From: an uncultured Roseburia sp.
GTDB taxonomy: Bacteria; Bacillota; Clostridia; Lachnospirales; Lachnospiraceae
Reading direction: 5' to 3'
DNA length: 21,420 bases
Assembly (NCBI GenBank): GCA_947070915.1
Contig: CAMTDY010000023.1
Location: 1-21,420 of the forward strand
The notes under the pieces were generated by a model. That model was not told the DNA's origin. It saw only the letters and a list, made by a program, of their open reading frames with translations, and made no database searches. Shown here in pieces: positions 7,216 through 14,230 of this stretch (its first letter is position 1; every line of letters starts with the position of its first letter). The position numbers and the translations under genes were made by a program.

Positions 7216-7656
7216 ATGAATTTATCAGAATTAAAGCCTGCAGCTGGTTCCAAGCACAGCAACGAATTCCGTCGCGGACGTGGACACGGTTCAGGAAATG
7301 GCAAAACCGCAGGTAAGGGCCATAAAGGACAGAAAGCCCGTTCCGGTGCGCCCAGACCAGGTTTTGAAGGTGGTCAGTTACCATTATACAGAAGATTGCC
7401 GAAGAGAGGATTTACAAATATAAACAGCAAAGATATTGTTGCCATTGGACTGGACCGTCTGAATGTATTTGAAGACGGAGCTGAGGTAACAGTAGAAACT
7501 CTTATGGAAAAAGGCATTGTAAAAAATCCTAAGGATGGAGTCAAAATTCTTGGAAATGGAGAATTAACCAAAAAGCTTGATGTGAAAGCGAATGCATTCA
7601 GCAAGAGTGCGGCAGAGAAAATTCAGGCAGTTGGTGGAAAAGCTGAGGTGATCTAA
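7216..7656 (+). CDS. rplO: Ribosomal protein L15
   Basis: L15 is a late-assembly 50S protein that threads an extended glycine-rich and basic arm through 23S rRNA. The 146-residue product shows that arm at about residues 18-50 (RRGRGHGSGNGKTAGKGHKG, QKARSG, then PGFEGGQLPLYRRLPKRGF). A globular C-terminal part ends KIQAVGGKAEVI. The ATG is preceded by AAGGAGGTGG. Its stop codon overlaps the first base of secY (TAATG), a coupling common between these two genes. Confidence 0.98.
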   Translation: MNLSELKPAAGSKHSNEFRRGRGHGSGNGKTAGKGHKGQKARSGAPRPGFEGGQLPLYRRLPKRGFTNINSKDIVAIGLDRLNVFEDGAEVTVETLMEKGIVKNPKDGVKILGNGELTKKLDVKANAFSKSAAEKIQAVGGKAEVI

Positions 7657-8990
7657 TGCTTGAAACGATAAAAAATGCGTTTAAGACGAAAGAGATCCGT
7701 AATAAACTTTTGTTTGTTTTTATGGGACTTATCGTTGTACGTATTGGGTGTAATATTCCGATCCCGGGTGTAAATACTGCTGTTATCCAGAACTTGTTTA
7801 ACAACAACCAGGCACTCGGTTTCCTGGATGTTATGACTGGTGGTTCCTTTACAAGAATGTCTATTTTTGCACTGAACATTACGCCATATATCACAGCATC
7901 CATTATCATCCAGCTTCTTACCATCGCGATCCCCCGGCTGGAGGAGATGCAGAAAGATGGTGAGGATGGAAGGAAAAAACTCAATGAATACACGAGATAT
8001 CTTTCCATTGTGCTGGCAGTTATTGAAGGTGTGGCCATTATCATCGGGTTCCGTAACCAGAAGCTCTTCACCGAAGAGGGTTATACGCCGGTTATCATCG
8101 CAGTGGTAGCACTGACAGCCGGGGCGGCATTCCTTATGTGGCTGGGAGAGCAGATTACGGAGAAAGGGATTGGAAATGGTATTTCCATTATCCTGCTGAT
8201 CAATATTGTGGCACGTATACCAAGCGACCTGATCACTCTGTATAATCAGTTTGTTAAGGGCGCAGGCAACATCACCAATGCAGTCCTTGCGGCGGTGATC
8301 ATTCTTGCGATCATTATAGCAATGTTCCTGTTTATCGTACTGCTTCAGGATGGCGAGAGAAAGATTCCAGTTCAGTATGCCAAGAAAATGCAGGGACGGA
8401 AGATGTTTGGCGGACAGTCAAGCCATATTCCGCTGAAGGTAAATACAGCGGGAGTTATCCCGGTGATCTTTGCCAGTTCCATGCTGCAGCTTCCGGTTGT
8501 TATCGCCAGCTTTGCAGGCATTCAGCCGGCCTCCGGTGACGGCGCCAGCCTGATCCAGAAACTGATCAAAGTATGCAACCAGAGCAGCTGGTGTAATATC
8601 ACTTCCTGGGGAGAGTTTAAGTATTCATTGGGATTGCTGGTGTATATTGCCCTTGTGATCTTCTTTGCATACTTTTACACTTCGGTAACCTTTAATCCCC
8701 TTGAGATTTCCAACAACATGAAAAAACAGGGTGGATTCATACCAGGTATCCGGCCGGGCAAACCGACCACTGAATATCTGAACAATGTACTGAACAGCAT
8801 CATCTTTATCGGTGCAGTGGCAATGGTTATTGTCTGTGTTCTTCCTATTATATTCTCAGGTGTTTTCGGTGCCAATGTATCCTTTACAGGTACTTCTCTG
8901 ATCATCATCGTAGGTGTTGTGATCGAGACGCTGAAACAGTTGGAATCCCAATTGCTGGTACGGAACTACAAGGGATTTTTGGGAGACTGA
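7656..8990 (+). CDS. secY: Preprotein translocase subunit SecY
   Basis: SecY is the channel-forming subunit of the SecYEG translocon in the cytoplasmic membrane. The 444-residue product has the usual length and about ten hydrophobic segments, for example near residues 18-38, 113-132, 145-163, 209-230, 323-342, 380-402 and 410-424. Recognisable family blocks are RIGCNIPIPGVN in TM1, the plug region with GGSFTRMSIFALNITPYI, GERKIPVQYAKK in the fourth cytosolic loop, and FIPGIRPGKPT in the fifth cytosolic loop, which contacts SecA and the ribosome. It is coupled to rplO by a one-base overlap and is followed by a terminator-like stem before adk. Confidence 0.98.
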   Translation: MLETIKNAFKTKEIRNKLLFVFMGLIVVRIGCNIPIPGVNTAVIQNLFNNNQALGFLDVMTGGSFTRMSIFALNITPYITASIIIQLLTIAIPRLEEMQKDGEDGRKKLNEYTRYLSIVLAVIEGVAIIIGFRNQKLFTEEGYTPVIIAVVALTAGAAFLMWLGEQITEKGIGNGISIILLINIVARIPSDLITLYNQFVKGAGNITNAVLAAVIILAIIIAMFLFIVLLQDGERKIPVQYAKKMQGRKMFGGQSSHIPLKVNTAGVIPVIFASSMLQLPVVIASFAGIQPASGDGASLIQKLIKVCNQSSWCNITSWGEFKYSLGLLVYIALVIFFAYFYTSVTFNPLEISNNMKKQGGFIPGIRPGKPTTEYLNNVLNSIIFIGAVAMVIVCVLPIIFSGVFGANVSFTGTSLIIIVGVVIETLKQLESQLLVRNYKGFLGD

Positions 8991-9018
8991 GTTTACAAAA
9001 ATCGATGCGGTATATTTT

Positions 9019-9080
9019 AAAAGGGGATCGGCCAGCGAAAAATCAGCCATGCTTTTTCGTGTGGCTGCTTACCCCTTTTT
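9019..9080 (+). terminator. Terminator-like hairpin between secY and adk
   Basis: AAAAGGGG (9019-9026) pairs with CCCCTTTT (9072-9079), which continues into a run of five T. Within it, GCGAAAAA and TTTTTCGT can pair, as can GGCC and GGCT, so nearly the whole 62 bases can form one long interrupted stem. It looks like an intrinsic terminator or attenuator separating the ribosomal genes and secY from adk-map-infA. No strong promoter was found after it, so partial read-through is likely. Confidence 0.6.
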
Positions 9081-9116
9081 ATAAAAATGAAAGAAAAAAG
9101 AAAGGCAGGTTTCTTT

Positions 9117-9764
9117 ATGAAGATAGTTATGCTAGGAGCTCCGGGTGCCGGAAAAGGTACCCAGGCAAAGAAGATTTCAGAAAAATACGGCATTCCCCAT
9201 ATTTCCACAGGGGATATATTCCGTGCCAATATCAAAGAGAATACGGAACTTGGCCAGAAGGCGAAAACCTATATGGATCAGGGACTTTTGGTGCCGGATG
9301 AACTGGTGGTGGATCTGGTGGTAGACCGCCTGGCCCAGGACGATGCAAAGAAAGGGTATGTTCTGGACGGATTCCCAAGGACCATTCCGCAGGCAGAGGC
9401 TCTGACAGAGGCTCTTGCTAAGATTGGTGAGAAGATGGACTTTGCCATCAACGTAGAGGTTCCCGATGAAAATATTATCAACAGAATGTCAGGCAGACGT
9501 GCATGTGTAGCCTGTGGTGGAACATATCATATTAAGTATAACCCGACCCAGAAAGAAGGTGTCTGCGATGCCTGTGGAGGCGAGTTGATCCTTCGTGACG
9601 ACGACAAACCAGAGACTGTGAAGCAGCGTCTGGAAGTATATCATAACCAGACCCAGCCTTTGATCGACTATTATAATAAAGAGGGAATCTTGAAAGAAGT
9701 AGATGGAACGGTTGACCTTCAGGATGTATTTGACGCCATTGTGAAGATTCTGGAGACAAAATAA
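9117..9764 (+). CDS. adk: Adenylate kinase, zinc-LID type
   Basis: This cytoplasmic enzyme interconverts ATP plus AMP and two ADP. The 215-residue product has the P-loop GAPGAGKGTQ (7-16), the AMP-binding elements STGDIFR (30-36) and DGFPRT (84-89), and a long LID. The LID carries four cysteines as C130-x2-C133 and C150-x2-C153, the zinc-binding arrangement of Gram-positive enzymes. ATG 9117 is chosen because it opens the conserved MKIVMLGAPG; an in-frame ATG at 9087 would add ten basic residues with no family support. It follows the terminator-like stem after secY and precedes map, the order seen in many Firmicutes. Confidence 0.98.
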   Translation: MKIVMLGAPGAGKGTQAKKISEKYGIPHISTGDIFRANIKENTELGQKAKTYMDQGLLVPDELVVDLVVDRLAQDDAKKGYVLDGFPRTIPQAEALTEALAKIGEKMDFAINVEVPDENIINRMSGRRACVACGGTYHIKYNPTQKEGVCDACGGELILRDDDKPETVKQRLEVYHNQTQPLIDYYNKEGILKEVDGTVDLQDVFDAIVKILETK

Positions 9765-9832
9765 TCTTATGATGAAGCGAAATGCCGGATATCCAGAAGG
9801 TCATGCTTTAGAATTCGGAAATGGAGATTGTC

Positions 9833-10603
9833 ATGGCGATAACGATTAAATCAGAGCGAGAGATTGCACTCATGAGAGAGGCAGGAAAGATTCTTGCGGA
9901 TGTACACAATAAATTAGCAGAGATCATCGCACCAGGTATTACAACGCTGGATATCGACCGCAAGGGAGAGGAGCTCATAAGAAAAGCGGGCTGTGTTCCC
10001 TCTTTCCTGAACTATGAAGGATATCCCGCCTCTATCTGTGTGTCTGTAAATGACGAAGTGGTTCATGGGATTCCTACGGATTCCCGGAAGATCGAAGAGG
10101 GAGATATCGTCAGTCTGGATGCAGGAGTTATTTATGAAGGATATCATTCGGATGCAGCTAGAACTCACGGTGTGGGAAAGATAAGCAAAGAGGCGGAACA
10201 GTTAATAGCGGTCACGAAGCAGAGTTTTTTTGAGGGGATCAAGATGGCAGTGGCAGGAAATCATCTTCATGATATTTCTGCGGCGATCCAAAAGTATGCG
10301 GAAAGCTATGGCTTTTCTGTCGTGAGGGATCTGGTAGGCCACGGAATCGGAACGAAACTGCATGAGGAACCGCAGATTCCAAATTTTAAGCCGGTGGGAC
10401 GAGGACCTAAGCTGAGGCCGGGGATGACGCTGGCGGTTGAACCGATGATAAATGCCGGCGATTGGAAGATTTGGATCCTGGAAGATGACTGGACTGTTGT
10501 CACAAGGGACAGATCAAATTCTGCACACTATGAAAATACAATACTGATCACCGAGGGAGAGCCGGAGATTTTGTCGTTGAACGAAACCGATAGTTCAGTT
10601 TAG
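9833..10603 (+). CDS. map: Type I methionine aminopeptidase
   Basis: It removes the N-terminal methionine from nascent proteins. The 256-residue product is the standard short type I form with a pita-bread fold. All five metal ligands are present: D96 (SLDAG), D107 (HSDAAR), H170 (VGHGIG), E203 (AVEPM) and E234 (HYENT). The substrate-contacting H79 is in NDEVVHG. ATG 9833 is preceded by a modest GGAGA site. The in-frame ATG at 9821 would overlap that site. The gene lies between adk and infA, as in Bacillus. The C-terminus EPEILSLNETDSSV is slightly longer than usual. Confidence 0.97.
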   Translation: MAITIKSEREIALMREAGKILADVHNKLAEIIAPGITTLDIDRKGEELIRKAGCVPSFLNYEGYPASICVSVNDEVVHGIPTDSRKIEEGDIVSLDAGVIYEGYHSDAARTHGVGKISKEAEQLIAVTKQSFFEGIKMAVAGNHLHDISAAIQKYAESYGFSVVRDLVGHGIGTKLHEEPQIPNFKPVGRGPKLRPGMTLAVEPMINAGDWKIWILEDDWTVVTRDRSNSAHYENTILITEGEPEILSLNETDSSV

Positions 10604-10640
10604 ATTAGTTTTGTCAAGCCATTGAAAAAGGAGAGTTTTT

Positions 10641-10859
10641 ATGTCAAAAGCAGATGTTATTGAAATCGAGGGAACTGTTGTGGAGAAACTGCCAAACGCC
10701 ATGTTTCAGGTAGAACTTGAAAACGGCCATAAAGTATTGGCACATATCAGCGGTAAACTCAGGATGAACTTCATCCGTATCCTTCCAGGAGATAAGGTGA
10801 CACTTGAGTTATCGCCCTATGATCTCACCAAAGGACGGATCGTCTGGAGAGACAAGTAA
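10641..10859 (+). CDS. infA: Translation initiation factor IF-1
   Basis: IF-1 binds the 30S A site during initiation. The 72-residue product is the exact family length, an S1-type OB fold: IEGTVVEKLPNAMFQVELEN, then GHKVLAHISGKLRMN and FIRILPGDKVTLELSPYDL with the end GRIVWRDK. It follows AAAAAGGAGAG. In most Firmicutes it is followed by rpmJ, rpsM, rpsK, rpsD, rpoA and rplQ. Here none of those appears and a strong terminator follows 20 bases later, so infA closes this operon. Confidence 0.98.
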   Translation: MSKADVIEIEGTVVEKLPNAMFQVELENGHKVLAHISGKLRMNFIRILPGDKVTLELSPYDLTKGRIVWRDK

Positions 10860-10879
10860 ATTATATGCTGCAAAATATG

Positions 10880-10912
10880 AAAGGCGTGCTGCGGGAGAGC
10901 GGTGCGCCTTTT
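10880..10912 (+). terminator. Intrinsic terminator after infA
   Basis: AAAGGCGTGCTGC (10880-10892) pairs over 13 positions, three of them G-T, with GCGGTGCGCCTTT (10899-10911) around the loop GGGAGA, and the 3' arm ends in four T. This is a strong stem with a short T run, at the position expected for the end of the ribosomal block. Confidence 0.8.
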
Positions 10913-10939
10913 AAAAATAGGATAGACCTCTTTTTCTAT

Positions 10940-10968
10940 TTGATTAAAATTGACTGTTAGGGTATAAT
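10940..10968 (+). promoter_or_regulatory. Sigma-A type promoter for the sulfite reductase
   Basis: A perfect -10 box TATAAT (10963-10968) is preceded at 17 bases by TTGATT (10940-10945). The predicted start near 10975 leaves a leader of only about 30 bases before the TTG start, too short for a riboswitch. A better-looking TTGACT at 10950 is only 7 bases from the -10 box and cannot serve as the -35 element. Confidence 0.65.
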
Positions 10969-11007
10969 AACAACAAAACGTATTTTAATTGGTAAAGGAG
11001 GATTCTT

Positions 11008-12549
11008 TTGGCAAAGGATTATTTAACAGAATTTCTTCCTGATCTCGAAGAATTCAAAGAAATGACAAATAAGTTCCATAATAAGGAAATCACGGTTCCC
11101 CAATACAAAGGGTTTTCCGGGGGATTCGGAAGTTACGCAGAGCGGGGAGGGGAAACCCATATGCTCCGGCTCCGCATGGCTGGCGGACGTCTTACGAAAG
11201 AACGTCTGAAATTTATCACAGAGGCCTGTGATAAATACCAGATCAAGAAAATGAAACTCACCACGTGCCAGTCGATCCAGCTTCATCACTTGGAGGCGGC
11301 AGATCTGTGCGATCTAATGGAAGGGGCATGGAAGGCTGGTATGATATCCCGTGGCGGCGGCGGGGATTTCCCGCGGAATGTTATGGCATCTCCGCTCTCT
11401 GGTGTGCAGAAGGAGGAGTATTTTGACGTCCTTCCCTATGCCATCGAAGCCGGCGAATATATGATGGGATTTATCAAGGCGGTAAAGTTCCCCCGCAAGT
11501 TAAAGGTAGGTTTCTCGAATTCTCCGGCGAATGAAACCCATGCGACATTCCGGGATTTGGGCTTTGTGGCGAATCCGGACAAGACCTTTGACGTCTATGC
11601 CGCTGGGGGCCTTGGAAGCAATCCGAAACTGGGGGTATGTGTGGCGAAAGGCATCGATCCAGCTAAGACCCTCTATCATATCAAAGCGATGGTAAATACT
11701 TTTACCACCTATGGCAATTACGAAAACAGAGGGCGATCCAGAACCCGTTATCTGCTGGACACACTTGGAGAAGATGGATTTATCAAAGCTTATCAGGAGA
11801 AATTAGAAGAAGTTCTCGCAACAGAACAGCTTGATATCGAAGTTAAGGTTCCGGTAGTTAACAAAACCGGTTCTGGTTCTGTTTCTCCGGACAGGCGTAT
11901 TATTCCACAGAAACAGGAAGGGCTTTATGCTGTTTACTATCAGCCGGTGGGCGGGGAGTTCACCCCGGCAAAGGCAAAGGAATTATATGAGCTCATTCAG
12001 GATATGGAAGAGGTAGAGATCCGTATTACTGCAGACGAGGGGCTCTATGTCATCAACTGCAATGCGAAAGAGGCTGAGCAGGTCCTGAAACGGACAGAAG
12101 ATGGCGCCAACACCTTGTTTGAGACTTCAGTTGCCTGTATAGGCAGTTCGGTCTGCCAGGTGGGTATCGGGGATTCCCAGAGCCTGCTGCATGCCTGTGT
12201 AGAGGCGGTCCGCAAAGAGAATTTCGCCGACGGTGTCCTACCACGGATTCATATATCTGGATGTCCCTCCTCCTGTGGAACGCACCAGATCGCTGAGATC
12301 GGGTTCCGGGGGGCGGTGAAGCAGACGCCGGACGGCCCGAAACCAGCCTTTGCCATCTTTACCGGAGGCTGTGACCAGCAGGGCATGGAAAAGCTTGCCG
12401 ATACCGGAAAGGCAGTTGCGGTAGAGGATATTCCAAAGTTTTTTGTCGAGCTGGGAAGGATTGTATCTTCGGAGAACACGGTCTATCAGGAATGGATTGG
12501 AAAAAACCGGGACAGGTTAGATTCCTTGATCGAGAAATATACGGCGTGA
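11008..12549 (+). CDS. Nitrite/sulfite reductase, siroheme and 4Fe-4S
   Basis: A one-subunit member of the assimilatory nitrite/sulfite reductase family, which carries out six-electron reduction on a siroheme coupled to a 4Fe-4S cluster. The 513-residue protein has two ferredoxin-like half-domains (around 35-95 and 300-360). The cluster cysteines are C377-x5-C383 (CIGSSVC) and C419-x3-C423 (CPSSC). Compared by eye with E. coli CysI, the active-site Arg in RNVMA (R123) and two Lys in PRKLK (K164, K166) are kept. The usual Arg of TTRQ is Cys87 (TTCQSIQLH). The TTG start is set 6 bases after AAAGGAGG. There are no neighbouring cys or nir genes, so electron donor and substrate are open. Confidence 0.9.
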   Translation: MAKDYLTEFLPDLEEFKEMTNKFHNKEITVPQYKGFSGGFGSYAERGGETHMLRLRMAGGRLTKERLKFITEACDKYQIKKMKLTTCQSIQLHHLEAADLCDLMEGAWKAGMISRGGGGDFPRNVMASPLSGVQKEEYFDVLPYAIEAGEYMMGFIKAVKFPRKLKVGFSNSPANETHATFRDLGFVANPDKTFDVYAAGGLGSNPKLGVCVAKGIDPAKTLYHIKAMVNTFTTYGNYENRGRSRTRYLLDTLGEDGFIKAYQEKLEEVLATEQLDIEVKVPVVNKTGSGSVSPDRRIIPQKQEGLYAVYYQPVGGEFTPAKAKELYELIQDMEEVEIRITADEGLYVINCNAKEAEQVLKRTEDGANTLFETSVACIGSSVCQVGIGDSQSLLHACVEAVRKENFADGVLPRIHISGCPSSCGTHQIAEIGFRGAVKQTPDGPKPAFAIFTGGCDQQGMEKLADTGKAVAVEDIPKFFVELGRIVSSENTVYQEWIGKNRDRLDSLIEKYTA

Positions 12550-12573
12550 TTTATAAGACTATAGCAGAATATC

Positions 12574-12613
12574 CAGGGACCGGTATGTCTCATATGAGAC
12601 ACACTGGTCCCTG
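12574..12613. terminator. 40-base near-perfect palindrome after the reductase
   Basis: Two 20-base arms, CAGGGACCGG... and ...CTGGTCCCTG, match except for one A-C mismatch and one G-T pair, with CATATG at the centre. AATAT outside the left arm and AATATT outside the right arm can extend the stem. There is no real T run, so it may act as a bidirectional terminator or a 3' stabilising structure. It closes the reductase unit; the next 200 bases hold no gene. Confidence 0.6.
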
Positions 12614-12656
12614 TAATATTTCCTTCCCCCTTTACCCAATGGCAGTAGCCGTGGAG

Positions 12657-12707
12657 TGTCGCATAAATGCGACATGAATTGACACAAGAAGATATAGATG
12701 TTAAACT
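12657..12707 (+). promoter_or_regulatory. Promoter and palindromic operator for the lipoprotein gene
   Basis: TTGACA (12679-12684) is followed at 17 bases by TAAACT (12702-12707). Directly upstream lies the inverted repeat TGTCGCAT-AA-ATGCGACA (12657-12674), with 8-base arms, well placed as a regulator site. The transcript would have a leader of about 100 bases containing one small hairpin (GCCTG-caac-CAGGC). The -10 box is imperfect, so this is a candidate only. Confidence 0.5.
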
Positions 12708-12813
12708 GAAATAACAAAGACAAACAGCCTGCAACCAGGCAACGTAGGAAAGCGTGCACTTTTCTGGCGCGGGGATTGCCGAAGAGGGGGACGTTCAGAT
12801 AGGGAGGTGTCAT

Positions 12814-14043
12814 ATGATAAGATACAAAAAAATGCCTAAAAAGATGATAACAGTGGCGGCAGTAATGGTACTGCTCTGTGGCTGTGGGATTTCTTCCACA
12901 CCGGAAAAGAAAGCGACAGAGTCTGCCGTGCAAACGAAGAGTGACCATCTGGTTTATGGAGAAGAAGCTGTCCTGGAAGAGTATCAGGATACGCCGGGGA
13001 TCGGAGCGGAAGAGCGGAAAAATATCAGCTGGGATATACTGTTCTGTGATTCTGAGGGAAAATGGGTGAACTTTGGGTATCTGTACCAGACGCTGGAGAA
13101 TATTAAAACAGACCCGGTAAAACTGGTTTATCAGGACGGCGTATGGAGAGCGGAGAAGATAAAATGGGTGAAAAATCTGGAAAAGGTACAGAAGAGGAAA
13201 GAACATTTAGATGATGCATTTTATGAAGAAAATCTGCATCTGTATGATATGTTTTACGGCGGAGATGGCTGTCTCTATCTGTGCTGTTCCAGGACCTCCA
13301 TGTCCTATGAGGCCTACAAAGCGGACCCGGAACGGTATTCTGAACATTTTTATGATGTAAACCAGCTTCTTTACCGGGTGAATGAGAAAACGGGGGAAGT
13401 GAATGAGGTTGAGGTTCCTGTGGTGAAGGGGGCAGAAGTATATGATAATTCAGAGGACTGTCCGGAAGATCTGGTGCTGACTAACAGTTATGCAGTTCTG
13501 GGAAATGGAGATTTTGTTGTCAGGACGGGAAATATTTTTGCCATTTACGATGGTAAGACCGGGAAAAAAAGAAAAGATATCGACTGTGCATCGCCGGGGC
13601 AGACAGGAGAGGTTTTTGCGGGGGAAGATTTTATATGCTGGTACGAACTAAACCAGGAGACGAAGCACGTGGAGATACATGTATGTGATGCCAGTGGCAG
13701 TGAGCCGTATGTGATGGATACCCAGGAAAAGGTAGAATACAATAAAGATGAAGGGTATTCCAATTATTCTTTTGCTCTGGGAGTGACGGGAAATACGATC
13801 ATTGTTGCTACCAGTAAGGGGATTTTTGAGGCGGAATACGGAGAGGATGAGCTGCATGTGGTGATCGACACGGAAAAAGATAATCTATATTATCTTGGTT
13901 CTGATAGCTATGCGACTGAGGGACGGGTATACAAAGGAGCAGACGGAAGATATTTTCTTCAGAACTATATGAAAAATGGTGGAAAATCCGTTTCCTGTTT
14001 TTACGGTCCCATGGAAAATCAGAAAAGTATAAAAAAACCTTGA
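12814..14043 (+). CDS. Putative lipoprotein of unknown function
   Basis: I do not recognise the family. The 409-residue product has a basic N-terminus (MIRYKKMPKK), a hydrophobic segment at about 11-21 and a lipobox LCGC with the predicted lipidated Cys24, so it is probably anchored to the outer face of the membrane. After a short Ser/Thr/Lys linker, the rest is acidic and rich in beta-strand-like stretches with repeated Gly-Asn/Asp turns (GNGDFVV, GNTIIVATSKG, GADGRYF). These suggest a beta-propeller or similar sensor-like fold, but this is a guess. ATG 12814 is preceded by AGGGAGGTG; the frame is open to 12754 but that would bury the signal peptide. It appears monocistronic. The stop TGA overlaps the -35 box of the infC promoter. 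Confidence 0.75.
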   Translation: MIRYKKMPKKMITVAAVMVLLCGCGISSTPEKKATESAVQTKSDHLVYGEEAVLEEYQDTPGIGAEERKNISWDILFCDSEGKWVNFGYLYQTLENIKTDPVKLVYQDGVWRAEKIKWVKNLEKVQKRKEHLDDAFYEENLHLYDMFYGGDGCLYLCCSRTSMSYEAYKADPERYSEHFYDVNQLLYRVNEKTGEVNEVEVPVVKGAEVYDNSEDCPEDLVLTNSYAVLGNGDFVVRTGNIFAIYDGKTGKKRKDIDCASPGQTGEVFAGEDFICWYELNQETKHVEIHVCDASGSEPYVMDTQEKVEYNKDEGYSNYSFALGVTGNTIIVATSKGIFEAEYGEDELHVVIDTEKDNLYYLGSDSYATEGRVYKGADGRYFLQNYMKNGGKSVSCFYGPMENQKSIKKP

Positions 14044-14069
14044 CATAATGCGCTCCTCCGTGGTAAAAT
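14040..14069 (+). promoter_or_regulatory. Promoter of the infC operon
   Basis: TTGACA (14040-14045) and TAAAAT (14064-14069) are separated by 18 bases; the -35 box overlaps the stop codon of the lipoprotein gene. The expected start is near 14076. The spacer contains GCGCTCCTC (14050-14058), a perfect complement of GAGGAGCGC (14119-14127), so a read-through transcript from the lipoprotein gene would fold differently from one starting at this promoter. Confidence 0.75.
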
Positions 14070-14075
14070 GGCAAC

Positions 14076-14208
14076 GGTGCAAAAAGCAGAGTTATCCACT
14101 CTCACCTTGCCGCCATATGAGGAGCGCGCAATGGTCAACCATTTTTTCAAAATGAAAGAATACTGAATTTATGTGGATAGCTGGCTTTAAAAACAGTTAT
14201 CTTTTTTT
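14076..14208 (+). promoter_or_regulatory. infC leader: attenuator with competing antiterminator
   Basis: An intrinsic terminator lies just before infC: GATAGCTG (14176-14183) pairs with CAGTTATC (14194-14201) and seven T follow (14202-14208). An upstream segment, AGTTATCCAC (14090-14099), can pair over ten positions (one G-T) with GTGGATAGCT (14173-14182), which is the 5' side of the terminator. The two pairings exclude each other. The upstream segment itself lies in a hairpin (GGTG, then AGAGT-tatcc-ACTCT-CACC) at the start of the transcript. A weaker stem AATGG-tcaa-CCATT with six T lies at 14130-14147. In Bacillus subtilis the infC leader is attenuated by L20; an analogous mechanism here is inferred from position and pairing. 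Confidence 0.65.
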
Positions 14209-14230
14209 ATTACATTTGGAGGTGCAGGTT

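Noticed and set aside
9769..9849. Small open frame (26 codons) starting ATGATGAAG between adk and map
   Set aside because: No ribosome binding site, overlaps the map start in another frame, and no known peptide.
10950..10968. TTGACT plus TATAAT as a promoter
   Set aside because: The spacer is only 7 bases; TTGATT at 10940 with a 17-base spacer is the better reading.
10969..11007. Riboswitch or T-box upstream of the sulfite reductase
   Set aside because: The leader after the predicted start is only about 30 bases, too short for such an element.
12492..12677. 61-codon plus-strand frame across the end of the reductase and the palindrome
   Set aside because: It overlaps the reductase end in another frame and passes through the terminator-like palindrome.
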